Positions 36,515 to 46,133 of a DNA stretch of 64,000 nt are shown one piece after another. Origin of the DNA: Sphingopyxis sp. JAI108 (GTDB lineage: Bacteria > Pseudomonadota > Alphaproteobacteria > Sphingomonadales > Sphingomonadaceae). The stretch's first letter is position 1. The number at the start of each line of letters is the position of its first letter. Location: positions 1,984,001 to 2,048,000 of the forward strand of contig NZ_JACCCJ010000001.1 of assembly GCF_013410105.1 (NCBI RefSeq), given 5' to 3'. The notes below the pieces were generated by a model, which had not been told where the DNA came from, searched no databases, and was given only the letters and a program-made list of their open reading frames with translations. The position numbers and the translations under genes were made by a program.

Positions 36515-38317
36515 TCAGGCGGCGAAGAATTGCTCGGGCGTCAGCGCCATCATCGCCTCGCTGCCCGCCTCGATCTTGCGGCGGAGCGATCCCGCATCGG
36601 GCAGGAAGCGCTCGCCGAAGTGGCGCGCGGTCACGATCTTGGCTTCGAGGAAGTCCTTGTTCCCGCGCCCTTCGTCCAACGCCACCTGCGCCGCCTCGGC
36701 CATGCGCAGCCACATCAGGCCCAATGCGACGATGCCCGTGATGTGCATATAATGGTGCGCGCCCGCGCCGACATTATTGGGGTTCGCCATACCATTCTGC
36801 ATGAACCACATCGTCGCGGCCTTCAGTTCGCCATTCGCTTTTTCGAGCCGGACCGCGAAATCGGCCAATGCCGGACGATCCTTTGCCGCGGCGCATTCGG
36901 TATCGACGATAGCGAACAGTGACTGAATCGCGCGGCCGCCGTTCTGCGCGAGCTTGCGGCCGACGAGGTCCATCGCCTGGACGCCGTTGGCGCCTTCGTA
37001 GATCATCGTGATGCGGGCATCGCGGACATATTGGCTCATGCCCTGTTCCTCGATGTAGCCATGGCCACCGAACACCTGCTGCGCATTCGTCGCGACGTCA
37101 TAGCCCTTGTCGGTGCCATAGCCCTTGATCACCGGGGTAAGCAGGCTGACGAGATCGTCGGCCTGTTGGCGCTCTTCCTCGGTTTCCGCGAGATGCGACA
37201 GGTCAACCTGGAGCGCGCCCCACAGGCACAGCGCGCGCAGCCCCTCCACCGTCGCCTTGCCGTCCATCAGCATGCGGCGCACATCGGGGTGGACGAACAG
37301 CGGGTCGGCCTTTTCCTGCGGGTCCTTCGGACCGGTCAGCGCACGGCCCTGGCGGCGGTCCTGCGCATATTGGACGGCGTTCTGGAAGGCGATGTCGGCC
37401 TGCCCCAGACCCTGAATGCCGACGCCGAGGCGCGCGGCGTTCATCATCACGAACATGGCGGCGAGCCCCTTGTTCTCCTCGCCGACCATCCAGCCCTTTG
37501 CCCCGTCATAATTCATCACACAGGTCGAATTGGCATGGATGCCCATCTTGTGCTCGATCGACCCGCACTGCAGCCTGTTACGCTCACCAGGCGAGCCGTC
37601 TTCGTTGACGAGGAACTTGGGCACGATGAACAGCGAGATGCCCTTGACGCTGTCGGGCGCGTCAGGGGTCTTTGCGAGGACGAGATGAATGATGTTGTCG
37701 GTCAGGTCGTGCTCACCCGACGAAATGAAAATCTTCGTGCCTGTGACGTCATAGCTGCCGTCGCCGTTCGGCACCGCGCGCGTGCGGATGAGGCCGAGGT
37801 CGGTGCCGCAATGCGGCTCGGTCAGGTTCATCGTCCCGCCCCATTCGCCCGAGATCATCTTCGGGACATAGGTCGCCTTCTGCTCCTCTGATCCCTTGAC
37901 GAGGATCGCGGCGACGGCTGCCTGCGTCAGTCCGGGATACATTGCAAAGGCCTGGTTCGCCGCCATGCGATATTCCTCGACCGGGAAACCCACGACATGC
38001 GGCAGCCCCTGTCCGCCGAATTCCTCGGGCTGGGTCAGCAGCGTCCAGCCCGCTTCGCAATAGGCCTTATAGGCTTCCTTGAAGCCCTTCGGCGTCGTGA
38101 CGCTGCCATCGTCGTGGCGCGTGCAACCCTCGAGGTCACCCGACTGGTTGATCGGGAACAGCACTTCCTCGCAGAATTTCCCCGCCTCGGTCAGCACCGC
38201 CTCGATCATGTCCGGTGTCGCATTGGCGAAGCCGGGGAGGTTTGCATAGCGCTCGACGCCGAGCACGTCGTTGAGGAGGAAAAGAGTGTCCTGCACAGGG
38301 GCGCGATAGACGGGCAT
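36515..38317 (-). CDS. Acyl-CoA dehydrogenase (DmdC/AcdA-type, ~600 residues)
   Basis: 600 residues. It starts M-P-V-Y-R-A-P-V-Q-D, as in the long acyl-CoA dehydrogenases with an extra C-terminal domain (DmdC-like). FAD/substrate motifs T-E-P-H-C-G-T-D-L-G and K-I-F-I-S-S-G-E-H-D; catalytic Glu in I-Y-E-G-A-N-G-V-Q-A-M-D-L-V-G-R-K-L. DmdC acts on 3-methylmercaptopropionyl-CoA, but many homologues oxidise ordinary acyl-CoAs, so the substrate is open. It lies downstream of the MerR regulator gene (79 bases) on the same strand. Confidence 0.88.
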   Translation of the reverse strand: MPVYRAPVQDTLFLLNDVLGVERYANLPGFANATPDMIEAVLTEAGKFCEEVLFPINQSGDLEGCTRHDDGSVTTPKGFKEAYKAYCEAGWTLLTQPEEFGGQGLPHVVGFPVEEYRMAANQAFAMYPGLTQAAVAAILVKGSEEQKATYVPKMISGEWGGTMNLTEPHCGTDLGLIRTRAVPNGDGSYDVTGTKIFISSGEHDLTDNIIHLVLAKTPDAPDSVKGISLFIVPKFLVNEDGSPGERNRLQCGSIEHKMGIHANSTCVMNYDGAKGWMVGEENKGLAAMFVMMNAARLGVGIQGLGQADIAFQNAVQYAQDRRQGRALTGPKDPQEKADPLFVHPDVRRMLMDGKATVEGLRALCLWGALQVDLSHLAETEEERQQADDLVSLLTPVIKGYGTDKGYDVATNAQQVFGGHGYIEEQGMSQYVRDARITMIYEGANGVQAMDLVGRKLAQNGGRAIQSLFAIVDTECAAAKDRPALADFAVRLEKANGELKAATMWFMQNGMANPNNVGAGAHHYMHITGIVALGLMWLRMAEAAQVALDEGRGNKDFLEAKIVTARHFGERFLPDAGSLRRKIEAGSEAMMALTPEQFFAA

Positions 38318-38396
38318 GGGAAATCCTTCTGAAAAGCAGTTCTGGCGTGTCAAACTTGCCTGGGGAGAGGCAGAGGGTCAGCAGTCGCGCGGCCTA

Positions 38397-38816
38397 TCAG
38401 GCCGCATCGACTTTCTTCACCATATCGATGAAGCGTGACAGCTCATCTACAGCGCTGTCAATATCGTCGCGCTGGCGGCGGAGGAGCGCGATACGCTCTT
38501 CGCACTTTTCGATCGTCACCTGCCGCTGCAATTTGCGGCCGTCGCCGACGTCGTAAAGGTCGATCATCTCGCGAATGTCGGCGAGGCTGAACCCCGTCCG
38601 CTTTGCGCGCAATATCCACGCGAGCCGGGCGCGATCGCGCTTCGAATAGATACGCGACAGGCCCTTGCGCGACGGGCTGATCAAACCCTCGTCTTCATAG
38701 AAGCGCAGCGCACGGGCGGTAACCCCGAACTCGGTCGACAAGTCGGTGATGCTGAACTGTTCGCGCCCCAGATGATCGGGCGTGTCGATATGGGCGTGGC
38801 CGTAAGGTTCGGTCAT
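38397..38816 (-). CDS. MerR-family transcriptional regulator (LiuR-like)
   Basis: 139 residues. F-S-I-T-D-L-S-x-E-F-G-V-T-A-R-A-L-R-F-Y-E-D-E-G-L-I is the MerR helix-turn-helix and wing; a coiled-coil dimer helix (about 95-130) follows with no metal-binding cysteines at the C-terminus. LiuR-type MerR proteins control leucine and fatty-acid catabolism genes in proteobacteria; the surrounding ivd, mccAB and acyl-CoA dehydrogenase genes fit. The ATG at 38816 is used; the open frame also contains an upstream TTG at 38852 lying inside a perfect operator-like dyad, which argues against it. Confidence 0.85.
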   Translation of the reverse strand: MTEPYGHAHIDTPDHLGREQFSITDLSTEFGVTARALRFYEDEGLISPSRKGLSRIYSKRDRARLAWILRAKRTGFSLADIREMIDLYDVGDGRKLQRQVTIEKCEERIALLRRQRDDIDSAVDELSRFIDMVKKVDAA

Positions 38817-38822
38817 GCCGTT

Positions 38823-38852
38823 GAAACTAGTTTCCGTTGACGTGAACGTCAA
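38823..38852 (-). promoter_or_regulatory. Two adjacent dyads at the MerR gene start (putative operator)
   Basis: TTGACGTGAACGTCAA (38837-38852) is a perfect 7+7 dyad with a GA centre, in the style of MerR/LiuR operators. Three bases away GAAACTAGTTTC (38823-38834) is a perfect 12-base palindrome. On the minus strand TTGACG can serve as -35 with TAGTTT 17 bases on as -10, placing the transcription start next to the ATG at 38816. Autoregulation is the simplest reading. Confidence 0.55.
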
Positions 38853-38882
38853 TAGCGCCGGATGGTCCGATTTCGGCGCGGG

Positions 38883-39422
38883 TCAGCCCGCACAGGGACG
38901 CGTGATATTGCCGTGTCGATCGCTGATCCGCAAGCCCCTGGCATCATCGGCGGACCAGCTCGCGCGCGGCAGGCGCAGGCCCGAAAGCGAGGCGCGGTTC
39001 GGGCACAGCCGCGCGCATTGCGGCGGCAGGCGTCCGGGCAGGCGCAGCTCATCCTCTTCCTCGTGGACCAGCGCCTCGCAGCCTTCCGCGCCGGCGAAAC
39101 GCATCCGCCACTTGCCGCCCTCGCGCGTCATCGTTCCGGTCGCGAGGCAGGACAGGCTCGTCCCGAAGGACGCGGTGACCGCGAAGCGCCACTTCCCGGC
39201 GCTGTCGGGAGCGACGCACATCGCGTCGCGGCCAAGGTCGTGCCGGCGCTCGAACACGCCGGTCGGCGAGTCAGCATCGGGACGCACGATACCCCGCTCG
39301 CGCGCCGTGAGCTCGAGCGGATTGCTCGCGTCGACCCCCTTGCGGTCGGAATTGGGATCGGCCCGCTCGCAGCCGGCGAGCAGCATCGCCGTCAGCGCCA
39401 AAAGGATTTCAGCCCTGCGCAT
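38883..39422 (-). CDS. Putative lipoprotein, unknown function
   Basis: 179 residues. N-terminal signal with lipobox L-L-A-G-C18, so probably lipid-anchored. The rest contains seven further cysteines (including G-C-E, Q-C-A-R-L-C and a terminal P-C-A-G), which suggests disulfides in the periplasm. No family recognised. The start overlaps the hisI stop by 14 bases, so it is probably co-transcribed with hisI, an unusual partner. Confidence 0.7.
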   Translation of the reverse strand: MRRAEILLALTAMLLAGCERADPNSDRKGVDASNPLELTARERGIVRPDADSPTGVFERRHDLGRDAMCVAPDSAGKWRFAVTASFGTSLSCLATGTMTREGGKWRMRFAGAEGCEALVHEEEDELRLPGRLPPQCARLCPNRASLSGLRLPRASWSADDARGLRISDRHGNITRPCAG

Positions 39423-39789
39423 CGTCCACCAGAAAGGTCAGGCTGCCATCCGCCTCGATGCGGCGATAGAAGCACGAGCGGCGTCCGGTATGGCACGCCG
39501 GCCCCGCGGGCCTTACGCGCAGCAGCAGCGCGTCCTGATCGCAATCGACGCGCATCTCGACGAGCGTCAGGCCGTTACCCGAGGTTTCGCCCTTGCGCCA
39601 CAGCGACGCCCGCGAGCGCGACCAGAAATGCGCCTGCCCCGTCTCGCGCGTTTTTGCGATCGCCTCTTCGTTCATATGCGCGACCATCAGCAGGACGTGT
39701 GTGTCGGCGTCGGTGACGATCGCCGTCACCAGCCCCGCGGCGTCGAAACGCGGAAGAAATCGGTCGGTCGTGTCGCGCTGGTCATCCAT
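39409..39789 (-). CDS. hisI: Phosphoribosyl-AMP cyclohydrolase
   Basis: 126 residues, HisI without the HisE domain (normal in alphaproteobacteria). [18 protein letters not shown]-x-K-G-E-T-S-G-N and the zinc/magnesium cluster D-C-D-Q-D-A-L-L-L with [10 protein letters not shown]. Opens the adenine ring of PR-AMP in histidine synthesis. The start was set at ATG 39789, since the frame continues upstream without homology. Divergent from purF. Confidence 0.92.
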   Translation of the reverse strand: MDDQRDTTDRFLPRFDAAGLVTAIVTDADTHVLLMVAHMNEEAIAKTRETGQAHFWSRSRASLWRKGETSGNGLTLVEMRVDCDQDALLLRVRPAGPACHTGRRSCFYRRIEADGSLTFLVDDAQG

Positions 39790-39863
39790 GAAGCGCGCTT
39801 TAGAGCAGGATCGAAGCCGCTGCCACCCCGTCCCTTGCCACGCATATGACAATATCGTGATTA

Positions 39864-39888
39864 GGGGGCGACATTTGTTATCGCCCTC
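39864..39888 (+). promoter_or_regulatory. Hairpin in the purF leader
   Basis: GGGGGCGA (39864-39871) pairs with TCGCCCTC (39881-39888) around a 9-base loop, 40 bases before the purF ATG. A possible promoter lies just upstream (TTGCCA 39835-39840, 17 bases, TGATTA 39858-39863), which would put the hairpin at the mRNA 5' end. An operator is an equal possibility. Confidence 0.3.
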
Positions 39889-39927
39889 CCTATATGCGCC
39901 GCAGTCCCCCTGCCCCCTTGGATCGAC

Positions 39928-41385
39928 ATGCTGACGACCCACCCTTTCGATGACGACAAGCTCCGCGAGGAGTGCGGCGTATTTGGTATTCATGGCGCCG
40001 ATAGCGCTTCTGCGGTTGTCGCGCTGGGGCTGCACGCTCTGCAGCACCGCGGGCAGGAAGCCGCAGGCATCACCGCCTTCGACGGCAAGGATTTCCATAC
40101 CCATCGCGCGATGGGCCATGTCGCGGGCAATTTCGATCGCGACGAGATCATCCGTCAGCTCGACGGCCCGTCGGCGGTCGGCCATGTCCGCTATTCGACG
40201 ACGGGCGAGACCGCGCTTCGCAACGTCCAACCGCTCTATGCCGATTTGTCGACCGGCGGCTTCGCGGTGGCGCACAACGGCAACATCTCAAACGCTGCGG
40301 CTTTGAAGAAGGTGCTCGTCCGTCGCGGATCGATCTTCCAGTCGACCAGCGATACCGAGGTGATCATCCATCTGGTTGCGACGTCGAGCTACCGCTCGCT
40401 GCTGGATCGTTTCATCGACGCGCTGAAGCAGGTCGAGGGTGCTTATTCGCTGATCTGTTTGACCGCCGAAGGCATGATCGGCTGCCGCGATCCGCTCGGC
40501 ATCCGCCCGCTCGTCATCGGCAAGCTCGGCGATGCGCATATCCTGGCGTCGGAAACGGTGGCGCTCGACGTGGTCGGCGCCGAATTCGTCCGCTCGGTCG
40601 AACCCGGCGAGCTCGTGATCGTCCGCGACGGCCAGCTGACCTCGCACCGCCCCTTTGCCGAGCAGTCGGCGCGCCCGTGCATCTTCGAATATGTCTATTT
40701 CTCGCGTCCCGATTCGATCGTCGACGGCACGAGCGTCTATTCGGTGCGCAAGGCGATCGGCGCCGAACTCGCGCGCGAAAATCCGGTCGACGCCGACCTC
40801 GTCATCCCCGTCCCCGATTCGGGCACGCCCGCGGCGATCGGCTATGCGCAGGAATCGGGCATTCCGTTCGAACTCGGCATCATCCGTTCGCACTATGTCG
40901 GACGCACCTTCATCCAGCCGGGCGACAAGGTCCGCCATCTGGGTGTCAAGCTGAAGCACAACGCCAACCGCGCGCTGATCGCGGGCAAGCGTATCGTGCT
41001 AATCGACGATTCGATCGTGCGCGGCACGACGAGCCTCAAGATCGTGCAGATGATGCGCGATGCCGGTGCCGCCGAAGTGCATATGCGCATCGCGAGCCCG
41101 CCGACCCAGCACAGCTGCTTCTATGGCGTCGATACGCCGGAACGCGCCAAGCTGCTCGCGGCACAAATGAGCGTCGGGCAGATGGCGAACTTCATCAATG
41201 CCGACAGCCTCGCCTTTCTGACCATCGACGGCCTTTACCGGGCACTCGGCGAAGCCGAGCGGAAGCAGAACGCGCCGCAATATTGCGACGCCTGCTTCAC
41301 GGGCGACTATCCGACCACGCTGACCGATTTCGACGAGCATGGCCTGGAAGATCAATTTTCGCTGCTTGCCGAACGAGTTGTCTGA
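39928..41385 (+). CDS. purF: Amidophosphoribosyltransferase
   Basis: 485 residues. Cys16 in L-R-E-E-C-G-V-F-G becomes the N-terminal nucleophile after removal of a 15-residue propeptide, as in Bacillus-type PurF. Glutaminase features R-Y-S-T-T-G and [12 protein letters not shown] loop [12 protein letters not shown]. It also has a possible Fe-S cysteine set ([20 protein letters not shown]). First step of purine synthesis. It precedes an SDR gene by four bases. Confidence 0.95.
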   Translation: MLTTHPFDDDKLREECGVFGIHGADSASAVVALGLHALQHRGQEAAGITAFDGKDFHTHRAMGHVAGNFDRDEIIRQLDGPSAVGHVRYSTTGETALRNVQPLYADLSTGGFAVAHNGNISNAAALKKVLVRRGSIFQSTSDTEVIIHLVATSSYRSLLDRFIDALKQVEGAYSLICLTAEGMIGCRDPLGIRPLVIGKLGDAHILASETVALDVVGAEFVRSVEPGELVIVRDGQLTSHRPFAEQSARPCIFEYVYFSRPDSIVDGTSVYSVRKAIGAELARENPVDADLVIPVPDSGTPAAIGYAQESGIPFELGIIRSHYVGRTFIQPGDKVRHLGVKLKHNANRALIAGKRIVLIDDSIVRGTTSLKIVQMMRDAGAAEVHMRIASPPTQHSCFYGVDTPERAKLLAAQMSVGQMANFINADSLAFLTIDGLYRALGEAERKQNAPQYCDACFTGDYPTTLTDFDEHGLEDQFSLLAERVV

Positions 41386-41389
41386 CACA

Positions 41390-42124
41390 ATGAATATGAC
41401 GTCTGAAGAACTGGCGGGCCAGGTCGCGCTCGTCACCGGGGCGAGCCGTGGCATCGGCGAAGCCATCGCCGAATCGCTCGCCGCCCGAGGCTCGCATGTC
41501 GTGATCACCGCGCGCACCGCGGGCGGGCTCGAGGAGCTCGAAGATCGCATCCACGCCGCCGGCGGCAGCGCGACGATCGCGCCGCTCGACCTCACCGATG
41601 GCGACAGCATCGCGCGGCTCGCAAGCGCGATGGCCGAACGCTGGCAGCAGCTCGACATGCTCGTGCTCAACGCCGCGATGCTCGGCACGCTGACCCCGGT
41701 CGCGGCAATCGACGGCAAGGAATTCAACAAGACGCTGACGCTCAACCTGATCGCGCAACAGGCGCTGATCGCCAATTTCGACCCGCTGCTCCGCCGTGCC
41801 GCAAACGGCCGGCTGGTCGCGCTGTCGAGCGGCGTCGCGCGCGAGCCGCGCGCCTATTGGGGCGCCTATGCCGCATCGAAGGCGGCGCTCGAGACGCTGG
41901 TGACGAGCTATGGCGCCGAAATGCGCAATATCTCGGGCGTCCGCACCGCGATCCTCGACCCCGGCGGCACGCGCACCCAGATGCGCGCGCGCGCCTACCC
42001 CGGCGAGGATCCGCAGAGCATAAAGAACCCCGCCGCGGTCGGCGAATATGTCGCAAAACTGATGGTTGACGGCTTCGAAAGCACGGCGTTCCATGCCTTG
42101 CCCAAGGTCATGAAAAAAGCTTAA
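41390..42124 (+). CDS. SDR-family oxidoreductase
   Basis: 244 residues. T-G-A-S-R-G-I-G-E near residue 17, N-A-A near 90 (the usual N-N-A-G is L-N-A-A-M), catalytic Y-A-A-S-K and D-P-G-G-T-R-T. It resembles the YciK-like SDR group. Substrate unknown. The ATG at 41390 lies four bases after purF, so they are probably one transcript. Confidence 0.83.
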   Translation: MNMTSEELAGQVALVTGASRGIGEAIAESLAARGSHVVITARTAGGLEELEDRIHAAGGSATIAPLDLTDGDSIARLASAMAERWQQLDMLVLNAAMLGTLTPVAAIDGKEFNKTLTLNLIAQQALIANFDPLLRRAANGRLVALSSGVAREPRAYWGAYAASKAALETLVTSYGAEMRNISGVRTAILDPGGTRTQMRARAYPGEDPQSIKNPAAVGEYVAKLMVDGFESTAFHALPKVMKKA

Positions 42125-42187
42125 CGCCATCTTCGCTTTCCTGCGCTAAGACGCTCGCATAAGAGGGTTTGCGAGGGCGCGGGAATA

Positions 42188-42574
42188 ATGACGAGGACTA
42201 TTTTGCGATCGGCAATTGCCGCAATCATCGGCATCGTCGTCGCTTTCGGACTGATCTGGCTCGCGCAATATGCCGGCAGCGAAATTTCCCCTGACGTTTA
42301 CGATCCGGACAGCGGCGAAATCCTGATCCCCATCGGATCGACGATCTCGCTCATTGCCGGCTGGTTCATCGGCAGTTTTGCGGGCGGCTGGCTCGCGATG
42401 CGCGTGTCGGCCGGCACCGGTCCGGGCTGGATCGTCGCGGGCGCCGTCATTGGCGCGGCGCTCTATCGCGCGGTCACCCTCGCCGACAGTTGGTGGATCA
42501 TGGCGCTGGCCGTCGCCGTACCGCTGGTCGCGGTCTGGCTGGCCCAGCGCGCGACGAGCATCGCCATCGACTGA
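42188..42574 (+). CDS. Small membrane protein, unknown function
   Basis: 128 residues with four hydrophobic helices (about 7-27, 46-66, 79-96 and 103-121) and a short polar loop (P-D-V-Y-D-P-D-S-G-E) after the first. No motif I can name. A GGGAATA precedes the ATG. It converges on the serine hydrolase gene across a REP-like hairpin. Confidence 0.7.
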   Translation: MTRTILRSAIAAIIGIVVAFGLIWLAQYAGSEISPDVYDPDSGEILIPIGSTISLIAGWFIGSFAGGWLAMRVSAGTGPGWIVAGAVIGAALYRAVTLADSWWIMALAVAVPLVAVWLAQRATSIAID

Positions 42575-42578
42575 ACAA

Positions 42579-42608
42579 TTGTCATCCCAGCGAAGGCCGG
42601 GATGACAA
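42579..42608. repeat. REP-like hairpin between convergent genes
   Basis: TTGTCATCCC (42579-42588) is repeated inverted at 42599-42608, and the centre reads AGCGAAGGCC. It shares the GCGAA(A/G)GCCGG core with the repeat at 19784-19860 and probably doubles as a terminator for the two converging transcripts. Confidence 0.65.
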
Positions 42609-42610
42609 AA

Positions 42611-43786
42611 TCAGTTTGCAGCCTCTTTATCCACCGCCGCCTGCACGCTCTTGTAGAATGCTTCGCGCGCGGCGCCGACGCCTTCGGGATCGGTCGCGGT
42701 CGGCCAGTTGCCGTTCGACGCGATCACCAGCTTTCTCTTCGGGTCGATGAAAATCCCCTGCCCGAAAATGCCCTGCGCGGCAAAACTGCCGTCGTCGTTC
42801 GTCCACCATTGATAGCCATAGCCGCGCCCCGGCACGTCGATTCCCGCCTGCTTCGTGGTCGCCGACGCAATCCAGTCGTCGGGCAGCACCTTCTCGCCCC
42901 CCGCAACACCGCCGTTCAGGATGAACTGCCCAAAACGCGCATAATCCTTGAGGCTCGCCGACATGCAGCAGCCGCTGATCTCATGTCCCGTCGGCCCGAG
43001 CATCCATACCGCATCCTGTTCCATACCGAACGGCTTCCAGATTTTTTCGGACAGATATTGTGACAGCGTCTTGCCGGTCGCGCTCGATACGAGCACGCCG
43101 ATCAAATTGGTCTCGCCGGTCTTGTAAACCCACGTCGAACCTGCGGGTGCTTCGCGCGGTAAGCTCTTCATATAGCTTACAGTTATGTCTTCGCCCTCGA
43201 CAGGCCTTTGCAGGTTGAACTGCGCCACGTCGGACTTGGGGTCGGTATAACCCTCGTTCCATTTGACGCCCGAAGTCATCGTCAGCAGCTCCCGCACGCT
43301 GACATCGTCATAGGCCGAGCCCTTGAGCCCCGGGATATAGGCGGTGACCTTGTCGTCGAGGCTCTTGATATAGCCGTCCTTCACCGCCGCGCCGACGAGG
43401 GTCGAGGTGAAGCTCTTTGCGACCGAGAAACTCGTCCAGCGCCCCGCGGCACCATAGCCCAACGCATATTTCTCGAGCCGGATCTTGCCGTCCTGAACGA
43501 TGATCAACCCGGCGTTGCGCTGCTTCGCCATATAGGCATCGACATCGGTGCCAAGATCGATCGGCGCGCCCTGCGGCAGCGGATAGACCGCATCGCCCGC
43601 CTCTACCATATTCACGGCGACCTTTGGCACCGTCTCCATCGTGCGGAAGGCGGCGTCGCGTTGATCCTGGGTCCAGAACAGCACATTCAGATCCTTTGGC
43701 AATTGGTCGGTGGTTTGCGTGGTCGCGGGCGCGCTGCACCCCGCCGCCGCGGTGCACAGAAGCACCGCCGCCAAGAATCTTCGCAT
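42611..43786 (-). CDS. Serine hydrolase, class C beta-lactamase/EstB family lipoprotein
   Basis: 391 residues. Lipoprotein signal A-A-A-G-C17. Catalytic S-x-x-K in F-S-V-A-K-S-F-T-S and the Tyr motif in W-V-Y-K-T-G-E-T-N; the third motif is less clear (G-I-F-G-Q-G-I-F). It also has the D-D-K-V, Y-I-P and L-L-T-M-T-S-G-V features of the family. Likely a periplasmic esterase or D-aminopeptidase-like enzyme and not a true beta-lactamase. Start at 43786, preceded by GGGGAGGAAG. Confidence 0.83.
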   Translation of the reverse strand: MRRFLAAVLLCTAAAGCSAPATTQTTDQLPKDLNVLFWTQDQRDAAFRTMETVPKVAVNMVEAGDAVYPLPQGAPIDLGTDVDAYMAKQRNAGLIIVQDGKIRLEKYALGYGAAGRWTSFSVAKSFTSTLVGAAVKDGYIKSLDDKVTAYIPGLKGSAYDDVSVRELLTMTSGVKWNEGYTDPKSDVAQFNLQRPVEGEDITVSYMKSLPREAPAGSTWVYKTGETNLIGVLVSSATGKTLSQYLSEKIWKPFGMEQDAVWMLGPTGHEISGCCMSASLKDYARFGQFILNGGVAGGEKVLPDDWIASATTKQAGIDVPGRGYGYQWWTNDDGSFAAQGIFGQGIFIDPKRKLVIASNGNWPTATDPEGVGAAREAFYKSVQAAVDKEAAN

Positions 43787-43805
43787 TTCGCTTCCTCCCC
43801 TGTTT

Positions 43806-45086
43806 TCAGGCCGTCTTTTCGAGCGTGACTTGCGCGACATCGATCCCGCCGCCACGAAAGCCGCCTTCGCAATATTGCAGATAATAGCGCCAGAGCCGGA
43901 TGAATCGCTCATCGAAACCCGATGGAAGCTGATCGGCCGCGACCGCTGCGTCGAAGCGTTCGCGCCACTGGCGCAGCGTCTCGGCGTAATCGCCGCCGAA
44001 ACGGCGCACGTCGCGCCATGCGAGCCCCCTCGCCTCCGCCAGCGCGCGAAAGCGGCTTTCGGAAATCAGGCAGCCGCCCGGGAAGATATAAGCCTGGATG
44101 AAGTCGCTGCTCGCCGCGTAGCGTTCGAACAGCGCATCGTTGATCGATATATACTGGATCGCCGCCTTGCCGCCGGGACGCAGCAGCCGGGCGATGGCGT
44201 CGAGATAGGCCGGCCAATAGGCTTCGCCGACCGCCTCGACCATTTCGACGCTCGCGATCGCATCATAGGGGCCCTGCACGTCGCGATAGTCGCAAAGCTC
44301 GATCCGCGAGCGTCCCGACAGATCCACCGCGTTCAGCCGCGCGTCGGCGATTTCGGCCTGCGCCGGCGACAGGGTGATGCCGGTGTAAAGTACATCATGC
44401 CGATCGACAGCGCGTTCGGCGAGCGCCCCCCACCCACAGCCGATTTCGAGCAGGCGGCTTCCCGAACGCAAGTCGAGCCGGTCGAGGATCGCATCGACTT
44501 TCGTTGCCTGCGCATCTTCGAGCGATTGCCCCGGATCGGTAAAAAGCGCACTTGAATAGTTCATGGAATGATCGAGCCACAAGCGATAGAAATCATTACC
44601 CAAATCATAATGGGCATGGATATTTCGCCGGGCTCCTCGACGGTCGTTGTGGTTCAGCGAATGGATCGCGCGGTTCAGCCAGCGCCACGGCCCCCGCGCC
44701 CGTCCGGCATTGCCCAGCGCCTCGCCATTGCGCATGAACAGATCGAACAGCGGCACCGGATCTGGCGACGACCATTCGCGCGCCTCGAACGCGCGATACC
44801 AGCCGACCGACCCCGACAGCGCAAGCCGTGCCAGCGCCGCCCAGCCGTGGAGGTGGACGACCGCCACCGGCCCCTTGCCGCGGCCGCCGAGCAAGCGCAC
44901 GCTGCCGTCGGGCAGATGCCCCTCGATCGTGCCCTGCGCCAGCCCCGCGTCGATCCGGTCGAGCAGGCGGTGGAAAAGGCGCGCCGGCGCCAGGGCAATC
45001 AGCCGCGCCATGCCCCCGCCCGCGCGATAGGCGCGATCGGCGCGGAGCAGTTCCTTACCGCGGCGCGGGCTGACATGCGTGTTCAT
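43806..45086 (-). CDS. Cyclopropane-fatty-acyl-phospholipid synthase family methyltransferase
   Basis: 426 residues. The N-terminal domain (about 1-120) is followed by H-Y-D-L-G-N-D-F-Y-R-L-W-L-D and M-N-Y-S-S-A-L-F, then the SAM-binding L-L-E-I-G-C-G-W-G (from E214), and C-terminal S-D-F-I-Q-A-Y-I-F-P-G-G. These are marks of CfaA/UfaA-type enzymes that methylenate double bonds in membrane lipids, and of related furan fatty-acid enzymes (UfaA). The exact product cannot be read. Start at ATG 45086. Confidence 0.88.
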   Translation of the reverse strand: MNTHVSPRRGKELLRADRAYRAGGGMARLIALAPARLFHRLLDRIDAGLAQGTIEGHLPDGSVRLLGGRGKGPVAVVHLHGWAALARLALSGSVGWYRAFEAREWSSPDPVPLFDLFMRNGEALGNAGRARGPWRWLNRAIHSLNHNDRRGARRNIHAHYDLGNDFYRLWLDHSMNYSSALFTDPGQSLEDAQATKVDAILDRLDLRSGSRLLEIGCGWGALAERAVDRHDVLYTGITLSPAQAEIADARLNAVDLSGRSRIELCDYRDVQGPYDAIASVEMVEAVGEAYWPAYLDAIARLLRPGGKAAIQYISINDALFERYAASSDFIQAYIFPGGCLISESRFRALAEARGLAWRDVRRFGGDYAETLRQWRERFDAAVAADQLPSGFDERFIRLWRYYLQYCEGGFRGGGIDVAQVTLEKTA

Positions 45087-45163
45087 TGTCACCTTCCTGC
45101 CCCAAACACACCGCCCTGACAATCGGTTGAAGCGCGCACCGCCATGACGTCACGCGCGCGCTG

Positions 45164-46117
45164 TCATTCGGGATCGCTGGCGGTATCCGGCGCAGTCAGC
45201 CGCACTTGAAAACGATCCTGCGCGAGCGGGTGCATGAAGCGCTGGTCGCGCAGCAGAATCGCGTCCCTGTCTTTTTGCGCGACTGGCATCCGCGCCCAGA
45301 AGAGGAAGGCCCGAGCCGCGGGATCGGCCTTCACCCAGGTCGCGAGACGCGAATCGTCCATGCCCGTCGGACTGCCGGTCAGATCGACATGTCCGCCCAC
45401 GCCGGGCACGAAACTCGCGGTGCCGAAACGATCGGCGGTGCGCCAGAAGATGTCGCGTTTCCAGAACGCCAGCGGCGGCGGGCTGGCCACGACGAGGGCG
45501 CCTTTCCGGCCGCCCGCGTCGAGCGCGATCGAGGCCATGCGTTCGGCAGCGCCGGTGATCAGGCCGTTCGCGAAAATATAGGCGCACACCACCGCAAAGC
45601 CGATCCAAGCGGGCCGCCGCCAGTCGGCCGTCGCAAGCCGCTCACGGCGGAGCGACAGCCAGACCGACACGGCGAGGGCGACCCATATCCACAGGTCGAT
45701 GATGAAGATGCTGTCGCCATAGAACCAGCGATGGCTGAACGGTTCGAGCAGGCGGATGCCGTAATTGTTCAGCCAGTCGAGCGCGGGATGGCTGAGACAG
45801 CCGATATAAGCGAGCGCGAGCAGCCACCCCTTATCGATCGGCAATCGATCGGACGGCCGCTTGCCACGCCGTTCCTGCCAGCGGTCGAAAGCGAGCATAA
45901 GCGCCCACAGGAGGATCGGCAGCACGACGAGCGCGATGGGCCCATGCGTGATCCCGCGCCGCATCGATAGCGACTCGATGCCGTAAATCGCGCAGCCGGC
46001 GTCGATATCGGGCAGGTTCGCCGCGATGATCAGCGTCGGCATCGCGAGGCCGGTCTTCTTCTTGAGCCCCATCTGCCCGAGAAGTGCGCCGACAAGGCTG
46101 TGCGTCAGATTATCCAT
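45164..46117 (-). CDS. YdjM-like metal-dependent hydrolase (membrane)
   Basis: 317 residues. M-D-N-L-T-H-S-L-V-G-A-L-L-G starts the LexA-binding/YdjM (DUF457) family; N-L-P-D-I-D and G-I-T-H-G-P form further conserved polar sites, with S-H-P-A-L-D-W-L-N-N-Y-G near residue 109. About five membrane helices occur in the first 200 residues, with a soluble C-terminal domain. These histidines and aspartates resemble a phospholipase-type metal centre. The real role is unknown. Confidence 0.82.
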   Translation of the reverse strand: MDNLTHSLVGALLGQMGLKKKTGLAMPTLIIAANLPDIDAGCAIYGIESLSMRRGITHGPIALVVLPILLWALMLAFDRWQERRGKRPSDRLPIDKGWLLALAYIGCLSHPALDWLNNYGIRLLEPFSHRWFYGDSIFIIDLWIWVALAVSVWLSLRRERLATADWRRPAWIGFAVVCAYIFANGLITGAAERMASIALDAGGRKGALVVASPPPLAFWKRDIFWRTADRFGTASFVPGVGGHVDLTGSPTGMDDSRLATWVKADPAARAFLFWARMPVAQKDRDAILLRDQRFMHPLAQDRFQVRLTAPDTASDPE

Positions 46118-46133
46118 GTCGCGGAATGGATGA

